Source of the DNA: Anaeromyces robustus
Taxonomy: Eukaryota > Neocallimastigomycota > Neocallimastigomycetes > Neocallimastigales > Neocallimastigaceae
Assembly: GCA_002104895.1 (NCBI GenBank)
Contig: MCFG01000095.1
Span: 75,001-127,500, forward strand
Length of the DNA stretch: 52,500 nt
Direction of reading: 5' to 3'
The first letter of the stretch is position 1; each line of letters opens with the position of its first letter. A program made the translations under genes and the position numbers. Under the pieces are notes generated by a model. The model was not told the origin of the DNA. It saw only the letters and a program-made list of their open reading frames with translations, and did not search any database. Shown piece by piece: positions 13,551 to 30,608 of the stretch.

Positions 13551-15982
13551 TTATTTAAGTGAAAGTCTATTTAGTACATCAGCTATTATATCTCCTGCTG
13601 ATATATTATTATATTTTTGTTTAAAGTTTTTACTTGCATTAGATGATCGATGAACCATATTCATTTTATGTGATACTATATGTTTTAATGCAATTTGTAC
13701 ATGATCTACTGTCATGTACGTTTGTTCAAATAAAGCAGATAAAGCTCTTTTTTTTTATGAGATTTATAATATTATTCATTATAATGATTACATTATTATT
13801 ATTATTAATTTAAACATAATGAAATTTTTATTTAATTATAATGAATTAGAACAATATTATATTAAAGGTTGTTTTTGATATTTCATCACAGAAATGATTA
13901 TTGTATATTTATATTATTTATTTAAAAATTATTAATATTAAAGATCGACAGATAAATTTTTAAAACATATAAAAAGAAAATTAGTAATACTATTAAATTA
14001 ATGTTTTTTAATAATAAATAACTCTTTATATATAAAAAACGTTTTATTTAATATAAAAATTAATAATAATAATTCATTTTTCCTTACTTTGTTGCTAAAA
14101 CTAAATCTTTTGTAGTATTAACTGGTATTCCACTTGTAATTAATGGATGAGTTCTTATTCCTGTCATAATATTACGTATATAAATATCTATAAATTTACT
14201 AGATGTAATTTTTTCTGTTTCTTTTGCTAAAGCATTAATTTCATAATCAGTAATTAATGCATTATTCGATAGATAAATTGGTACTGAATGGCTAATATTT
14301 TCTTTAATTTTATGATATAAAAAAGTATTATTCAGCTATGTAAATTTTATAAAAAATTTTAATAAAAAAAAAAAATAAAAGTATTGTATATAAATAAATT
14401 AAATTTTAGATATTATTATTAGTATATAACAAAATATATATTATAATTTGTTAACAAAAAAATATTTATTAAATTTATATTTATAATTACTAATCGTGTT
14501 ATAACATTATTTTGAATATCAGGCTTTGAAATTAATGATATTATTATAAATGGCTTTGGAAATTCATTATTAAATAATTTTTTTCTTACTAACATCTATA
14601 AATAATTAAATATAAATGAAGTTTTTTTTTTTTTTTATTAATATTTTTATTTTAAAAAATTTTAATAATAAATATCATTATTAATTCTATTGAAATATCG
14701 TTTTTATTTCTTATCTTACTTGTAATATAGCATCTTGAACAATTGGACTTGCATCATCCATATTTTCAATAATTAAAATATTAGGTAAAGGTTGACTATG
14801 GAAATTCATTAATGAATTATTTATACTCATTTTTTTACTATCCGTTTTAAGCATAGAAAAAGCAGAATTTTTATTTTGTAAATTTAATCTTGATAATGTA
14901 TGGGTATTGAAAATTACTTCTTTATTACTTTCAGTAATATTATTAAGGTTGTTGTTATTACTTAGAGCCATATGAAGCATTTCATTTCTATGATTTGTTT
15001 TATTATTTTTTTCATTTTCCATTTTATTATTATAGATATTTTTTATCATAATATTAGAATAAATGATTTGTGAATTATTAAAATTACTTAATTTATCAAT
15101 TTTTAATTCTTTAGAATTACGTTTAACAAGTTTTTCATCTGTTTTATTCTAATATATAAATAAATATATTATTTAAGATTGATGTATAAGTAAATATGAA
15201 TTTGTTAATTTATTTAAAATATAATGAAAATTTAGTTTCATAAATATGTAAATCATAAAATAGAAAAAATATAATTTTTTTCTATTTTATAATTAATTAA
15301 TAAAAAAAACGGTAACAAATATATATATATGTGTGTGTATGTTAAAGTAATATTTACAAGTTCCATAACTGACGATACAAGTTTTTTATCAATAGGTTCT
15401 TCTGCTTGTATTCTATTTAGATCTGGCATCGAATTAATTTTTTTGTCATCATCCAAATTTTCTAATTAATAAATAAATATATAATGTAATAATTATTATA
15501 AGTTTTCTCACTTTTATTTATATTTCTTTATTGTTATAAAAATTTACAATTCTACCTTCACTATTCATCATAGCAGAATTTCCTATCATTTCTTTAGATT
15601 CATAATTAATACCATCATTTTTTCCTTTAATTTTACTTAATATACCCGTTATAAATTCATTAGAAGTAGTTGTAGGTTTACATCGAAATGATGAATAAGT
15701 AAAACCAAAAATAGAAAAAATAATTTTTTCAAGCATATTTTTAAAAGGTTTTTGATTTTCATTAACATCAAAAATGATACTATCTTTTTTACAGATTAAA
15801 CATAAAAGGATGGTCACTAAAACATCGTCTTTAAAATAAAATGGTACTGCTTTATTTGGATCATATTTTAATTCTGATAATTTTTGTACTAGCCAAGTTA
15901 TTTTATTAGATGATATTTTATTTTTATTATTTTCTGGATTAGTTGAGTATTCATTAATTGACGATGCTACTGGTGTATCCAT
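13551..15982 (-). CDS. Fungal magnesium-chelatase-like AAA+-related protein
   Basis: Six exons: 15982-15556, 15461-15358, 15148-14720, 14595-14491, 14335-14088, 13746-13551. They join in phase to 502 aa. The start is the in-frame ATG at 15982. It matches a fungal family annotated as magnesium-chelatase or ChlI-like: an N-terminal block around VLVTILLCLICKKDSIIF; a central LPNILIIENMDDASPIVQDA followed by LVRKKLF and PKPFIIISLI (sensor region); and the lid domain NIMTGIRTHPLITSG, TKDLVLATKALSALF, YMTVDHVQIALKHIVSHKM. The end, DIIADVLNRL, also fits. I see no Walker A motif and no chlorophyll context, so metal chelation is unlikely and nucleotide binding is doubtful. The long Asn/Lys-rich middle (exon 3) is lineage-specific. 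Role unknown. The first donor, GTAGAA, was chosen by phase. Confidence 0.72.
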
Positions 15983-16591
15983 TGATATGATATGATACAA
16001 TAAGATTTATATATTTATTTTATTCTATTTTATACTATTTTATTTTATTTTTTTGAGGTATATTTATTATTTATTTATGATAATAAAAAGAGAAAAAAAG
16101 AAAAAGAGAAAAAACATGTACTTTTAAACAGATTTAAAGTAAAAAATCAATATAAATTGTAAATTTATTTAATATATTAAAAATTTGAAGAGTTTAAAAT
16201 TTTTAATTATTTAAAAATATTCAACTAGAATTATATATAATTAAAAAATATTATTAAAATATTAATTAAACAAATAATTTTTTATACATTTTGTATATTT
16301 ACATGTTACTACATTATATATTAATATACATAATGAATAATTAAATCATTTTATAATAAGAAAATAATTGATTTATTGATATATTAAAATTTGTTCTTCA
16401 ACTGTAAACAAGAAACTTTTAATAAATAAAATAATAGAATATATATATATACAAAAAAAAAAAGAAAAAAGAAAAAAAAAAATAAAATAAAATAAAATAA
16501 AATAATAAAAAATAAAAAAATAAAATAGATAAAAATACAATAATAAAATAAAATAAAATAAAATAAATAATATACATATAATTAAAGAAAA
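15983..16591. other. Shared upstream region of two divergent genes
   Basis: Separates the starts of the leftward magnesium-chelatase-like gene and the rightward YOS1 gene, so it must carry both promoters. It holds poly(A) and AAATA-type runs near 16451-16565. No defined element recognised. Confidence 0.6.
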
Positions 16592-17106
16592 ATGTTTTCA
16601 TTAATAAGTCTTACTATTATCATTACTTTATTTATCAATGCAATTTGTATTTTACATGAAGATCGTTTCTTGGCCAGAAGTAATAAAATTAAATAAAATT
16701 AATACATATATTAAAGATATATACATATTATCACTATAAATATTTTTAAATCAAACATCAAATATTTATGAAATTTAAATTTAACAAAATTTTTACATAT
16801 TTAATTATATATTTTATATGTATGTTTTAATAATAATAGTTGGATGGACTTCAAAAAGATCCGGCTACAATACTGAACCAACCATTAAATCAAAAATTAT
16901 TGATTTAATATCAGCTACAAGAACCTTATTAAGAAGTAATATATAAAATTTTAAAATAATTATAAAAATATTTTTTTTGAATTATTAATGATTTTTTTAT
17001 TTTATGATTTTTTTTATTCATTATTAAAATTGACTATAATACTATAATAGTTCCATTAATAGCCATCAATTCCGTTGTAATAATTTATCTTCTTATCTTA
17101 GGTTAA
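16592..17106 (+). CDS. YOS1: Yos1/IER3IP1 family ER-Golgi transport protein
   Basis: Three exons: 16592-16679, 16840-16935, 17051-17106. Both introns are in phase 1 and the product has 79 aa. It begins MFSLISLTIIITLFINAICI (first membrane segment), then LHEDRFLARIGW, then EPTIKSKIIDLISATRTLLR, then the second membrane segment IPLIAINSVVIIYLLILG. Length, two-helix layout and the motifs NAI, ERFLARIGW and RTLLRIPLI match Yos1/IER3IP1. That small membrane protein works with Yip1 and Yif1 in ER-to-Golgi vesicle traffic. Too short per exon to show up as a simple reading frame, but the spliced protein is convincing. Confidence 0.93.
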
Positions 17107-17632
17107 TTTTAACATAATAATTATCTATAATGGAATTAATTTCAAATCTGATAGAAATGATTTCTTTGTTAATAATATATATTCATATATATCAACATAA
17201 TAATAATAATAAATTACACATAAATAAACAGAAAAAAGTAATAATAATAATAATAACAATCAACATAAAAAAATCGAAATAAAAAAAAAATAAAATAAAA
17301 TAAAATAAAATAAAATAAATGTTTTTATATTTAAATATAATAATAAAGAAATGTTATTTAATCAATATAGAATCTTTTTAAAGAATACATTTTAATTTTT
17401 AGGGAAATTTTACAATTAAAAAATTATTTAAAACAAGTTAATAAATAAAGAATAAAAATAAAAATTTAAATATTTTTTTACTATTTATCTATAACCAATA
17501 TGTATTTATTTTTATTTATTTATTTATTTATTTCATTTATATATTTATTTATATATTTATTAATTTATTTAGTTATTTAGTTATATTTCTGTTTTATTTA
17601 TTATTCTATTTAATCAAAATTTATATATTATT
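17107..17632. other. Intergenic between convergent genes
   Basis: Low-complexity AT-rich DNA with AAATA and TTTA runs, between the YOS1 stop and the end of the leftward methyltransferase gene. It presumably contains both 3' untranslated regions. Nothing else seen. Confidence 0.6.
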
Positions 17633-18908
17633 TCAATATGTTTTTGGTTCAATCACTAATAAAAATATACTATAAATACTTCCTCCAAAATTTAAATTAT
17701 TTTCAATTTCAAATTTTGAAGTTTTAGTTTTCAACTTTTTTTCTTCCTTTTCTTCCTCTTTAATAACTAAATCATTAACATTACAATTAAAGGTACTTAA
17801 TGGTATAATGGAAGCTTTCATGTTCCATTCATCTAACAAATGTTGTATGGTTCTTTGAGAACTTCTTTCTTGATATGTAGTAATAAATTTTGCATTAGGA
17901 TAATTTTTAAAAAGAAATGATATTGTTGCTAAAATATCTTCATAATCTTTCGGTATAAAGAAGTTGTCAGCTGCAAATATATAATCAATAGAATAGTGTT
18001 GGTTTGTTATTGTTTGTATATTATTTAATTTTTGAATCATGGATACGAGGGTATCATGTATTCCCCAATATAATGGCTCAACAAAAATATTATATTGAAC
18101 TTCATTATCATTATTGTTATTATCAACTGTCAAAAATATTTTAATAATTAGATAGAAATTTATTCATTATATTATAGACGAATAAATAAAATTATATATG
18201 TTTAAAAGAAAAAAATAATTATTATAAAATAAAATATTAATAACTTTTTAACATTTACTATATATTAAAATAGTATTTATAAATTACAAATAAATTCATA
18301 ATTTTATAATGTTATTATTACTTTGTTCATTAATACTGGGTTCATAAAAACTAGATTGTTTATCTATTTTCATATTATTTAATTGAACTTCATCTCGAAT
18401 ATTAGTTAAAATAAATCTTGGATTTGAAATGTCCGTAATAATTGTAGGTGCTAATATATTATCAATGTTTTTATTATTGTTATTCATCTTTTTCGTTTTT
18501 TTTAAATACTCATATTTTAATTTTGCTAGTAATAAGCTCGGAAGTGATACACCTGAACCTATTATTATTACCAAAAAGAAAAAAAAATATATATATATTA
18601 TAATATATTATAATAATAATAATAATAATAATAATAGTAATAATAATAATAATAATTAACAATTTGTTAAAAAACTAAAAAATAAATTAATTAGAATTTT
18701 CAATTGCTATTACATTATTATAATTTACCTAATTCAATGGTAGTTTTATTAATAAATTTATATCTATAATTCCATATGTATGATGCTAAAATATAAGAAC
18801 CTGGCCATAAATAACAACCAAAATGAGGATGAACTAATTCTTGAATACTTATAGTTATATTATCTTGTAATAATCCATTTTGACTTATTTTAATATTTTG
18901 TATGGGTA

Positions 18909-18954
<46 letters not shown>

Positions 18955-19204
18955 TAACTAATTATCATATTATTAATATTATTATTATTATATTGATATT
19001 TATAGTATATATTGATATAATATATATTAATATAATTATTAATATTTAATTTAAAAATTCAAATGTATATATATTATTTTTATATTTTTAGATACTTTTA
19101 CATTTTTATTATAAAAGTATATATTATTAATTTTTATTATTTTCTACCTCGTTTGAAAATTCAATTTCTTTTATATTAACATCTGGTTTTATTTCAATTT
19201 CCAT
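17633..19204 (-). CDS. METTL23-like protein methyltransferase
   Basis: Four exons: 19204-19148, 18957-18729, 18558-18322, 18126-17633, giving 338 aa in frame. After a short N-terminus and a poly-Asn run comes VHPHFGCYLWPGSYILASYI, then the S-adenosylmethionine-binding motif I, IELGSGVSLPSLLLAKL, split by the second intron. The last exon carries EPLYWG, DYIFAADNFFIPKDYEDILA, KFITTYQERS and DEWNMKASIIPLSTF. Order and wording follow METTL23 closely (seven-beta-strand family 16), more so than METTL21 or METTL20. Mammalian METTL23 methylates arginine, including H3R17; the fungal substrate is not known. A low-complexity NNNNK insert follows motif I, and a KEEEKEEKK insert lies near the C-terminus. 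The stop is TGA. Confidence 0.87.
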
Positions 19205-20105
19205 TATATTGTTAACAGTATATATATATATATATTGCGTTATAATAGTAACAAATTAATAAATTAAAATTAAAAGAAATAGAAATTTTAAAATAGAAAT
19301 TTAAAAAAAAAAAAAAAAAATGAAAAAAAAGAAAAAGAAAGAAAGAAAAAAAAGGAAAAAAGAAAAGTCAAAAAGAAAAAATTAAGACAGATATAATAAA
19401 AAAATTAAAAATAAAAAAATGGTAATTAAATAGTATATAGTTTTAATTAAATAATATGTTACATCATATATTGTAATATATTGGATCAATTTAAAAAAAT
19501 TGTTAATAACTTTATATAAGGAAAAAAATATTTATTTTATAAATTAATTTATTAGATTATTTTATTCATTCTTTAACATTATTATTATTAATTAAAGTAC
19601 TAGAAATGAAATAAAATAACAACAACAGTTCAAACTTTAAAAAATATATAAAAATATTTTTTTAAGCAAATATAATTCTACTCTATTCAATTTTATGTAT
19701 ACATAATTCAATATTAAATATTAAAAATGTTAATCATATAATTTCTTCTAATATTATAATCCAATATAATACAAATAAAAAGTATTAAAGATATATGAAA
19801 TGAATATATTTTAATATATACTATAATATATTATTTATTTATTTATTTATTTATTCATTTATTTATTTATTCATCAATATTTTCATATAAAAGTATTTTT
19901 GGAAAAACTATTTATTTATTTTCTTTTTTGAAAATGATAATTTAAAAAAAGAAATTATAAATTTTATTGAAATAAATTAAAAATTTTATTAAAATAATAT
20001 ACAGAAATTTAAAAATATAAAATAATACTAAATAACTAAATAAACATATAAACAAACTAAAAATAAAAATATTTTATTAATAAAAAATAAATTTATAATT
20101 AAAAA
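19205..20105. other. Shared upstream region of two divergent genes
   Basis: Lies between the starts of the METTL23-like (-) and WBP2-like (+) genes. Poly(A) and poly-purine runs cluster at 19295-19380, and there is a TTTA run at about 19835-19875. No gene seen. Confidence 0.6.
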
Positions 20106-24446
<4,341 letters not shown>

Positions 24447-27400
24447 ATGAATAATCCTTTTTCATATATAAAAAAGAATAGTTCTGTTACAACTCCATCA
24501 CCATTACAAACTTCATTTTCTTTATTTTCACCAATTTCACCACTCCAACCTAAAGTTGAAAATTTTGATATTAAAGATGGTAAATAATTTAAAAAAAAAA
24601 TAAATAAATAATATATAGCTAAATTTTAATATGAATAAAAAAGTAATTGGAATGAATAAGATATATTAATCAATTATTTACCATATTATTTCAATGATAA
24701 AAAATATATATATGATCAATTAAAATTTAGAATCTTATGATGAAGTATTACAGTATAATGTATTAACTTTTTTTAAACATAAAGTTAAAAAAGATGATTT
24801 ATTAGTATTTAATTCCTATCCATATAAAGTAATTTTACGACTTATATATATATAATTAATTAATCCAATAATATATGGTTAATAATTAATACTAAATCAA
24901 ATAATAATAATAATAATAATAGGTCAGTGAAGACTTGAAAAAAATTTTCAATAATGAAAATAATTTAATGAAAAATCGAGGAAAACTTAGTGTAAATAAT
25001 GTTTCAATCATTAAAGATATTATTGAAAAGGTAAAATAATAAATAAAAAAGTAATTGATAATATATATTATCAAATTAAAAATGTCAAATTAATTTATTT
25101 TTATATTTTAAAAAAACCTCTTTTTTTTTTTTTTTTTTTTTTTTGAAATAATTTATGGATATTTGCATTAATTATTTAAACAATTAAAAAAGTTAAATTT
25201 ATTAAATGATGTATCGAAATGTATTGTTGAACCTGATTGGGATATTTTTCAAAAAGCAGCTAGTATTATCCAAGCACAATGGAGAGGTTATATTAAAAGA
25301 AAGGAATTTATAAATAAATACTTGGAAAATCCTAATCACGTGAAGAATATTAAATTTGTTAAAAATTACAATTATTTTAATAAAAAGGAACCTAAATATA
25401 TAACAAAGGAAGAATTATATAATAAAATAGATTTCCTTACTAAACATAAAAGAAAACAAAAATCTAGAGCTTCATCTATTGCTATTACTTCTCCTACTAC
25501 AAATGCACCTACTATTATCACAACATCTCTTCCTTCTTCACCTACTACTCCTACAACTTCCAATGATATGGATGATGGTGCTGATCGTTTTGCTAAAGCT
25601 GCAATAAAAATTCAAGCAGATTTTAGAGGTCATTATATTAGACATTATTATAAAAAATATCAAAATAGCAATCTACAAGCTACCAAAATTCAAGCATTAT
25701 GGTAAATTTATTATATATATATATATATATATATAATAAACATTATTTATATTTTCATTTACTTTTCTCTTTGCTTTAATAAAAATTAATTGAAATATTA
25801 TTTTAATTCTCATTTTTTATTTGCTATATAATTTATATTTATATATAATAAAATTTTAATAATATACTATTCAAAATAAAAATAATAACCATAAACAGGA
25901 GAGGGTATATTACAAGAAAGAAATATGAATTAAATATAACTATGGGTTCATTAAAAAAATTATGCCAACAAAATACATTTTTAATTGAAAATATTTATCA
26001 ATTAATAAATCCATATATTACACCCGATAATAAATTAAACTTTAGTTTATATGAAGAAAAAATCAACGATTTAACTAATAAAGTATATTATTTAAAAATA
26101 AAAAATATTTGTTTTTTGTTATATTTATAAAATAACATATGAACTTATAAAATCATATATGAACTTTTAAACAAAAATTAATATTCATCTCGAAAACATA
26201 ATATTATATATATTGTAGGTAAATAAATTAATCGATGAAAATGCCAAACAAGCAAATGAATATGAAAAAAATGTAACTCGAATGATCAAAGACGTAAAGA
26301 TTCTTCCATTAGATATATTATAAATATTTTATTATATATAGATATATAAAATATATTTAATATATTATTTTTTTAATAAGAATAACAATATATATTAATC
26401 TCTTTTTTTATTAGAGGCAAAAAGATAAAGATGAATTTACAAAGCAAATAAATGGATTGAAAAGGTATTAAATTAAATATTTTATTAAAATAATATTTGA
26501 TAATAATATATAATTAATATATTTATTTATTTATTCATTGTTTGTTTGTTTGTTTGTTTATTTATTTGTTATATAAATTAAAAAATAAAAAAATGCATCA
26601 TTATTTAAAGTGAACTAGAAGAAACAAAAAGAGAAGTCTATGGAATTAAAAAGGAATTTAATATGCCAACAACAATATCTAAACCAAAAAATATAAATAT
26701 AACAGATAATAATGGCAATGGAAGAATTTATTCTCCTAATGAAAATCAAAATATAAATCAACAAAATATTAATCAAATAAACAATAATCAAATTCAAAAT
26801 ATTAATCAAAATGGAAATCAAAATCATAATCAAATCCAAAATCAAAATCAAAGTGGAAATGGAAATGGAAATGGAAATGGAATTGAAAATGGAAGTGAAA
26901 TAAATAATAGAGAAAATTTAGATAGTTATTTCAACCGTGAAACAGTGAATAATAACTTTTTGTTAAAAAAGAAATTAATTGATAAAATTATACATTATAA
27001 AAAAAATGGAAATCCAACTTTAACTATGGATCCATCTCAAATATTTATAAATAAATTATCTAATCATACTGGACAATCTCCTCATGAAAATAATAGCCAA
27101 AAAAGTCAGAATATTCAAAACACTCAAAATGTTCAAAATATTCCAGATATTCAACCAAAAGGAAAACCAGTGAACTATGAAGAATTTAAAGGTAACTGGA
27201 TGAATAATGGATCAAGTAACGTTCCTTATAACACCCAAAACCATGGTAATATACCAAATAGCAATAATATTCAAAATAATAATAGTATAATACCAAATAA
27301 TTCTCAACAAAAACCAAGACCTGATCAAATGATTTCAAGAAGTAATACTAATAAAGGTAATATATCTCAAATAAGAAATTCTAATGATAGTAATTATCAA

Positions 27401-28276
27401 AAACAACAACAGCAACAACAACAGCAACAACAACAGCAACAACAACAGCAACAACAACAACAACTTCAACCACAACAACTTCAAAAGCAACTTCAACAAC
27501 TCCAAAGACAACAACAATTACAAGAACAGCTTCAACAACAACAATTTCAACAACAACAACAACAACAACTTCAACAACAACAACTTCAACAACAACAACT
27601 TCAACAACAACAACTTCAACAACAACAACTTCAACAACAACAACAGCAACTTCAACAACAGCAACTTCAACAACAACAACAGCAACTTCAACAACAACAA
27701 CTTCAAAAACAACAACAACAACTTCAAAAACAACAACAATTCCAACAACAACAATTCCAACAACAACAACTTCAACAACAACAACAACAATTCCAACAAC
27801 AACAACTTCAACAACAGCAATTACCACTACAAAATAATAATAATAATAATAATAATGTAAAATTAAATAATACTACACAAAACAGAAATAATGAAACAAG
27901 TCATTTGTCATCATCTTCTTCGAAGTCATTAGCTTTATCATCATCTTCTAATGAAGGAAATAATAGGAATATTAAACCTAATACTGCTCCAAATAATATT
28001 AATAATAATATGCAACAACAACAACAGCAGCAATTAATGAGTAATCAAATCCCACCTAATAAATTTGTAAAACAAAATAGTTCACCTAATAATTTAGGTA
28101 GTTTACCCACACAAAATTCATCTATTAACTCATCTCAACTACCACAAAATAATAATAATCATAGAAATAGTTTAATCAAACAATCCAGTATACCAAATAA
28201 ATTAGGTACTTCTTTAACTCAAAATGATATATTACCAGTAAATAATCCTATTAAAGGAAATATAAATAATAACAAC

Positions 28277-28307
<31 letters not shown>

Positions 28308-28351
28308 TTCTTAATAAACAAAATAATTCACCAAATAGAAATAATAACTCT

Positions 28352-28386
<35 letters not shown>

Positions 28387-28630
28387 ACAACAACAACAAC
28401 AAATGAGTAATAAAAGTAATTCTTCATCCCCTATAAAAGAAAGTAACACTCCTAAACTAATCAATCAAAATACAATTCGTCCTACAAATATTATTAATTC
28501 TAAAAATCAAATGACCACTGAAAATAAAACAATATCCTCAAAACAAAATAACAATTTAAACGATCATAATATGGAAAGAAATCCATACGCCACAAATAAT
28601 AAACTTCCTCAAATGAAAAATAAAAAATAA
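24447..28630 (+). CDS. IQ-motif, coiled-coil, polyglutamine protein
   Basis: Eight exons: 24447-24579, 24731-24828, 24923-25030, 25193-25701, 25899-26082, 26219-26293, 26415-26464, 26611-28630. Phases agree throughout, giving 1058 aa. Three IQ motifs, which bind calmodulin or EF-hand light chains, are visible: ASIIQAQWRGYIKRKEF (about 134-150), AAIKIQADFRGHYIRHYY (about 247-264) and ATKIQALWRGYITRKKY (about 280-296, spanning the fourth intron). A charged coiled coil follows, with EYEKNVTRMIKDRQKDKDEF then LEETKREVYGIKKEF (about 350-400). The remaining 650 residues are Asn/Gln/Ser-rich, with polyglutamine and (L/F)QQQQ repeats at about 650-790 and further Gln and Asn runs. No family recognised. 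IQ plus coiled coil could suit a cytoskeletal, spindle-pole or flagellar-base protein, but that is a guess. Confidence 0.8.
27400..27830 (+). repeat. Polyglutamine and (L/F)QQQQ coding repeat
   Basis: A pure CAA/CAG run is followed by many 12- to 15-bp units, cttcaacaacaacaa or ttccaacaacaa, so Leu or Phe recurs every four or five residues. Reading frames in other phases here (poly-Val, poly-Leu, poly-Asn) are shadows. Confidence 0.9.
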
Positions 28631-29589
28631 TTTCAGTTGCTTTAATTTAAATAAAACAATTAATAAAAAGAGATAATAAAAAAAAAAAAAACATTAATAG
28701 ATTCATAATTACTATAAGTTACTAAGCCAATATTATATCATTTACATTTTTTATAATAGTCTATAAAACGTATAAATAAAAAAAAGTATTAAAAATAAAT
28801 TTTAAATATTTAATTTTGAATAATTATTTAATTATTCAAAATTATACCTAATATTATATTAATCTAAATAATAATAAATAAACAAATATTATCAATTATT
28901 AATTTTATAATAATAATATCAATTTATATCAAAGACTTTTCTTTTAATATTACTTTTTATTTTTATTATTATTATTTTTATTTTTATTAATATTATTATT
29001 TATTATTTTTAATAATTTTTTATGTTTTTATTTTTATTTTTATTAATGTTTTTATTTTTAATAGTTTTTAATGTTTTTATTTTTATTTTTATTAATGTTT
29101 TTATTTATTATTTTTAATAGTTTTTAATGTTTTTATTTTTATTTTTATTAATATTATTATTTATTATTTTTAATAATTTTTAATATTTTTATTTTTATTT
29201 TTATTAATATTATTATTTATTCTTTTTAATAGTTTTTAATGGTTTGATTTTTTTATTAATAATATTATAATATTCATTTTCTATAATTTTAAAATATTTA
29301 GTTCAATATAATATATTATTAATACATTATATGTTTGCATTATATAACTTTATATATAATTTTTTATTTACTATATAATTCTTTATATAAAGTAAAAAAA
29401 TGTTATATACATTGTAATGAATAAATTAAATTAATTATTAATCCTTAGTTATCATTTCTTTTTTTTTTTTTTCTTTTTTCTTTTATAGTTAAAAAGTATA
29501 ATTATTAATATTTTTAAGAATTTATAAATAAATAGAATTAAAAAAAATAATGATTGTTTTACATATATATATATGTAAATGCTATTTAA
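28631..29589. other. Intergenic with a minisatellite
   Basis: Convergent interval between the IQ-motif gene and the first phosphatase-fold paralogue. From about 28976 to 29240 it carries imperfect units built from tttttaatagtttttaatg and ttttatttttatttttatta. No gene seen. Confidence 0.65.
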
Positions 29590-30351
29590 TTAATGACGAA
29601 AATTTAATTCTTCTTGAATACAGTCTTCTAAATTTTGTTTTTGAATTTCAAATGTTATAACTGTATCCTCAGGAACTTCAGGAACTTCAGGAACATCAGT
29701 ACCATCTTTAGAAGAAATTTCTTTTGAATTCATTAATAAATAGTTAGAATTAATAATAAGGTTCTTATCATTATTAAAATCATTTTGATTTACAAGATAA
29801 TCTGATTTTGAATCTGATAAAATTTTAGAGTAAGGTTTATTATTTTTAATTAAATTGTTGTCATCAATATATTTCCTTAAATAAGGTATTTTCCCATCAG
29901 AAACAAACCAAATTTCATCAAATTGATTTTCCCAATCAGGAGGATTGTCTGCACCTAATTGTCTAGCAATTTCTGGAATATTTGCTCTTGACCATGATAC
30001 AAGAATAATTTCTTCAGGAGAATTTTTAATGTCATTAACAAGTTTTTTAATTTTATTACTTGAATAAGATAAATTAATTTCAATACCAAGAGAATTAGAT
30101 AAAGGTATTACAGTATCTCTTGGTCTTGTTGATTGCTTTCTTACGGTTGGACTTTGAGCATAAATTTTTTGTGGTGAAACATAAGTACCATTATTACCAA
30201 ATAAATTAATTAAGCATTTAGCTCTGGCTTCACCTTCAGGTGAAAGATTTGTATATCGATTACTAATTTTTTCTCCATGACGAATTATCATAACTAATTT
30301 TGCATTTACTAATGATAAACCTAATAGGAAAATTATTATTGGAAATTTCAT
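29590..30351 (-). CDS. Secreted histidine-phosphatase-fold protein, paralogue 1
   Basis: Single exon, 253 aa. Signal peptide MKFPIIIFLLGLSLVNA (1-17), then KLVMIIRHGEK with the RHG catalytic-type histidine at residue 25. The family core follows: LSPEGEARAKCLINLF, KIYAQSP, STRPRDTVIPL, and IILVSWSRANIPEIARQLG. In active members of the superfamily a second His falls near the SW[S] site (compare xxCWxHxxIPxLA); here it is Ser/Arg. A conserved Cys near each end (about 49 and 244) could pair. Unlike the other four copies it lacks the C-terminal hydrophobic tail, ending EDCIQEELNFRH after a PEVPEVPE repeat, so it is predicted soluble and secreted. Possible N-glycosylation at NNGT. It is the first and most diverged of five tandem copies. 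Confidence 0.85.
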   Translation of the reverse strand: MKFPIIIFLLGLSLVNAKLVMIIRHGEKISNRYTNLSPEGEARAKCLINLFGNNGTYVSPQKIYAQSPTVRKQSTRPRDTVIPLSNSLGIEINLSYSSNKIKKLVNDIKNSPEEIILVSWSRANIPEIARQLGADNPPDWENQFDEIWFVSDGKIPYLRKYIDDNNLIKNNKPYSKILSDSKSDYLVNQNDFNNDKNLIINSNYLLMNSKEISSKDGTDVPEVPEVPEDTVITFEIQKQNLEDCIQEELNFRH

Positions 30352-30556
30352 TTTTTTTCTTTATATATATATTTATTTATTGCTAATGTACATAATAATT
30401 ATATCTAAATATATTATAATGAATAAGTTTTTATTTATATAATTCTATTTCTTTTTCTTTTTCTTTCTTTTATGTATTCTTTATATTTCTTTTTCTTTAT
30501 ATTTCCTTTATTTATTTATTTATTTATTTATTATTTATTTATTTATTTATTTATTT

Positions 30557-30608
<52 letters not shown>

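Noticed and set aside
27335-27860. Poly-Val, poly-Leu and poly-Asn frames
   Set aside because: Other phases of the polyglutamine repeat.
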